NCBI GenBank assembly: GCA_964592775.1
Contig: CAZQFX010000063.1
Location: forward strand, 1-15,963
Length of the DNA stretch: 15,963 nucleotides
DNA from: SURF-21 sp964592775
Lineage (GTDB): Bacteria > Actinomycetota > Geothermincolia > Geothermincolales > RBG-13-55-18
Direction of reading: 5' to 3'
The position numbers were made by a program, and so were the translations under genes. Below, in pieces: positions 14,702 through 15,963 of the stretch; position 1 is the first letter of the stretch; every line of letters begins with the position of its first letter. Under the pieces are notes generated by a model. That model was not told where the DNA came from and made no database searches. It saw nothing but the letters and a program-made list of their open reading frames with translations.

Positions 14702-15250
14702 ATGGATGCGGGCAGGGTGAAACCGCTCATCACCGGGGAGGAGATAGCCGCGCGGACGGCCCGGATGGCGGAGGAGATCACGCGGGATTACCGGGGCCGG
14801 GACCTGGTCATGATCGCTGTGCTCAAAGGCGCCTTCGTCTTCCTGGCGGACCTGGTGCGCCGCATAGAACTGCCGCTGGAGATAGATTTCGTGGCCGTCT
14901 CCAGTTACGGGGCGGACACGGAGTCCTCGGGGGTGGTGAAGATCATCAAGGACCTGGACCTGGAGATCGCGGGCAAGGACGTGCTCCTGGTGGAGGACAT
15001 CGTGGATACGGGGCTGACCCTGAAATACCTTGCCGGCATGTTGCGCGAACGGGGCCCCGCGTCGGTGGAGATATGCGCCTTGCTTAACAAACCGGACGCG
15101 CGTAAGGTGGATATTGAGGTAAGATATTGCGGTTTTGACGTGCCCCCCAAGTTCGTGGTGGGCTATGGATTGGACTTCGCCGAGAGATACCGGCACTTGC
15201 CCTACGTGGGGGTACTGGAGGAAGAGGAAGGGAGCGAAGCGGCGGGTTGA
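14702..15250 (+). CDS. hpt: Hypoxanthine phosphoribosyltransferase
   Basis: A 182-residue purine salvage enzyme that joins hypoxanthine or guanine to PRPP to make IMP or GMP in the cytoplasm. Seen in order are the LKGAF loop (41-45) that binds pyrophosphate, the flexible-loop SSYG (67-70), the PRPP-binding signature VEDIVDTGLTL (97-107) and the base-binding end region with PPKFVVGYGLDFAERYRHLPYVGVL. The length is normal. The ATG at 14702 follows GGGAGG (14685-14690) with about 11 bases of spacing. An upstream in-frame start at 14561 would add 47 residues without family similarity. The stop is two bases before the ftsH ATG, so the two genes are probably translated together. Confidence 0.95.
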   Translation: MDAGRVKPLITGEEIAARTARMAEEITRDYRGRDLVMIAVLKGAFVFLADLVRRIELPLEIDFVAVSSYGADTESSGVVKIIKDLDLEIAGKDVLLVEDIVDTGLTLKYLAGMLRERGPASVEICALLNKPDARKVDIEVRYCGFDVPPKFVVGYGLDFAERYRHLPYVGVLEEEEGSEAAG

Positions 15251-15252
15251 AC

Positions 15253-15963
15253 ATGGGAAACAAGAAACTGTGGAGAACAGCCATCTTCTACCTGGTGATC
15301 GTATTCGTGGTCATCCTGGTATGGACCAAGTCGCCGAGCATCTTCGGCAACGACAAGACCAGGGATCTGAGCTGGTTCGAGGACAAACTGGCGGCGGGCG
15401 AGATAGCTACCGTCACCGTGAAAGACAAGGACCATGTGGTCGAGGGCACCCTCACCTCGGGCGAGGAATACGAGGCGAGCTTCCCGGCCGAATACTCCAG
15501 CGACCTCACGGAAAAGATCCTCGAGTACCGCGCCCTGGCGGACTCGGAGAATCCCGAAGAGGCCCAGAAGTACGCCGCCTACAAAGGGCTGGAACTGAAG
15601 GTCGATAACCAGGGAGGATTCGACTTCCTGGGTATCGTGCTCAACCTCCTGCCCTTCCTCCTCATCATCGTGCTCTTCTTCTTCCTCTTCCAGCAGATGC
15701 AGGGCGGGGGGAGCAAGGTGATGTCTTTCGGGAAGAGCCGCGCCAAGGTCACGACCAAGGAACAGACGCGCGTGACCTTCAAGGACGTGGCCGGCGTGGA
15801 CGAGGCGGTGGAGGAACTCGAGGAGATAAGGGATTTCCTCGCCAACCCCGCCAAGTTCCAGGCCCTGGGGGCCAAGATACCCAAGGGCGTCCTGCTCTAC
15901 GGCCCTCCCGGCGCGGGGAAGACCCTCCTGGCGCGGGCGGTGGCGGGCGAGGCGGGAGTCCCC
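15253..15963 (+). CDS. ftsH: ATP-dependent zinc metalloprotease FtsH, N-terminal part (cut by window end)
   Basis: The first 237 residues of a membrane-bound AAA+ protease that extracts and degrades membrane and regulatory proteins. Visible are the first membrane helix (about 9-24), an extracytoplasmic domain (about 30-120), the second helix (about 125-146), the GKSRAK linker, TFKDVAGVDEAVEELEEI, which starts the AAA domain, and Walker A GPPGAGKT (217-224). The sequence runs off the window before Walker B, the SRH and the HEXXH zinc site. The ATG at 15253 is two bases after the hpt stop. Only a weak ribosome site is seen, consistent with coupling to hpt translation. Confidence 0.96.
   Translation, partial: MGNKKLWRTAIFYLVIVFVVILVWTKSPSIFGNDKTRDLSWFEDKLAAGEIATVTVKDKDHVVEGTLTSGEEYEASFPAEYSSDLTEKILEYRALADSENPEEAQKYAAYKGLELKVDNQGGFDFLGIVLNLLPFLLIIVLFFFLFQQMQGGGSKVMSFGKSRAKVTTKEQTRVTFKDVAGVDEAVEELEEIRDFLANPAKFQALGAKIPKGVLLYGPPGAGKTLLARAVAGEAGVP

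Overview
The window is high-GC DNA from what looks like an uncultivated monoderm bacterium, most plausibly a deep-branching member of the Actinomycetota. Three things suggest this: the base composition, GGAGG-type ribosome sites with GTG and TTG starts, and tandem 'WYFAEGYTG' surface repeats like those I associate with that phylum. Lineage is an inference. The sequence is a metagenome-style scaffold with three runs of exactly 100 N. Two of the gaps are flanked by exact 55-base repeats, as a k=55 de Bruijn assembly leaves behind.

Layout, all genes on the + strand. (1) 212-1390: a thiolase with a complete catalytic set. (2) 1391-1930: intergenic DNA with an assembly gap, two copies of a 25-base repeat, small hairpins and a promoter. 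(3) 1931-2168: a cobalamin riboswitch followed by a strong intrinsic terminator. (4) 2217-10569: a six-gene unit that the riboswitch appears to control. It encodes a secreted beta-propeller protein with four C-terminal repeats, a membrane-anchored DUF4430 protein, the T, fused A-A' and S parts of an ECF transporter, and a secreted alpha/alpha-toroid protein with a C-terminal membrane anchor. A terminator at 10733-10773 closes the unit. (5) 11058-12230: a membrane-anchored CapA-like protein with altered metal-site motifs. (6) 12231-13058: a region with a 227-bp tandem duplication and two assembly gaps. (7) 13059 to the end: the widely conserved order tilS - hpt - ftsH, with ftsH cut by the window edge.

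The most interesting part is the riboswitch unit. Animal intrinsic factor and transcobalamin bind cobalamin between an N-terminal alpha6/alpha6 barrel and a C-terminal beta domain related to DUF4430. Here a DUF4430 protein and an alpha/alpha-toroid protein are separate polypeptides. Both are predicted to face outward from the cell membrane, and they flank a complete ECF importer under a cobalamin riboswitch. I propose a split, intrinsic-factor-like corrinoid capture system that feeds a dedicated ECF transporter, with a large propeller/repeat protein as an extra extracellular part. The domain calls and the riboswitch are well supported; joint cobalamin binding is inference. One caution is a 15-base match to Illumina adapter sequence at 4877-4891, between the first and second genes, so that join should be verified.
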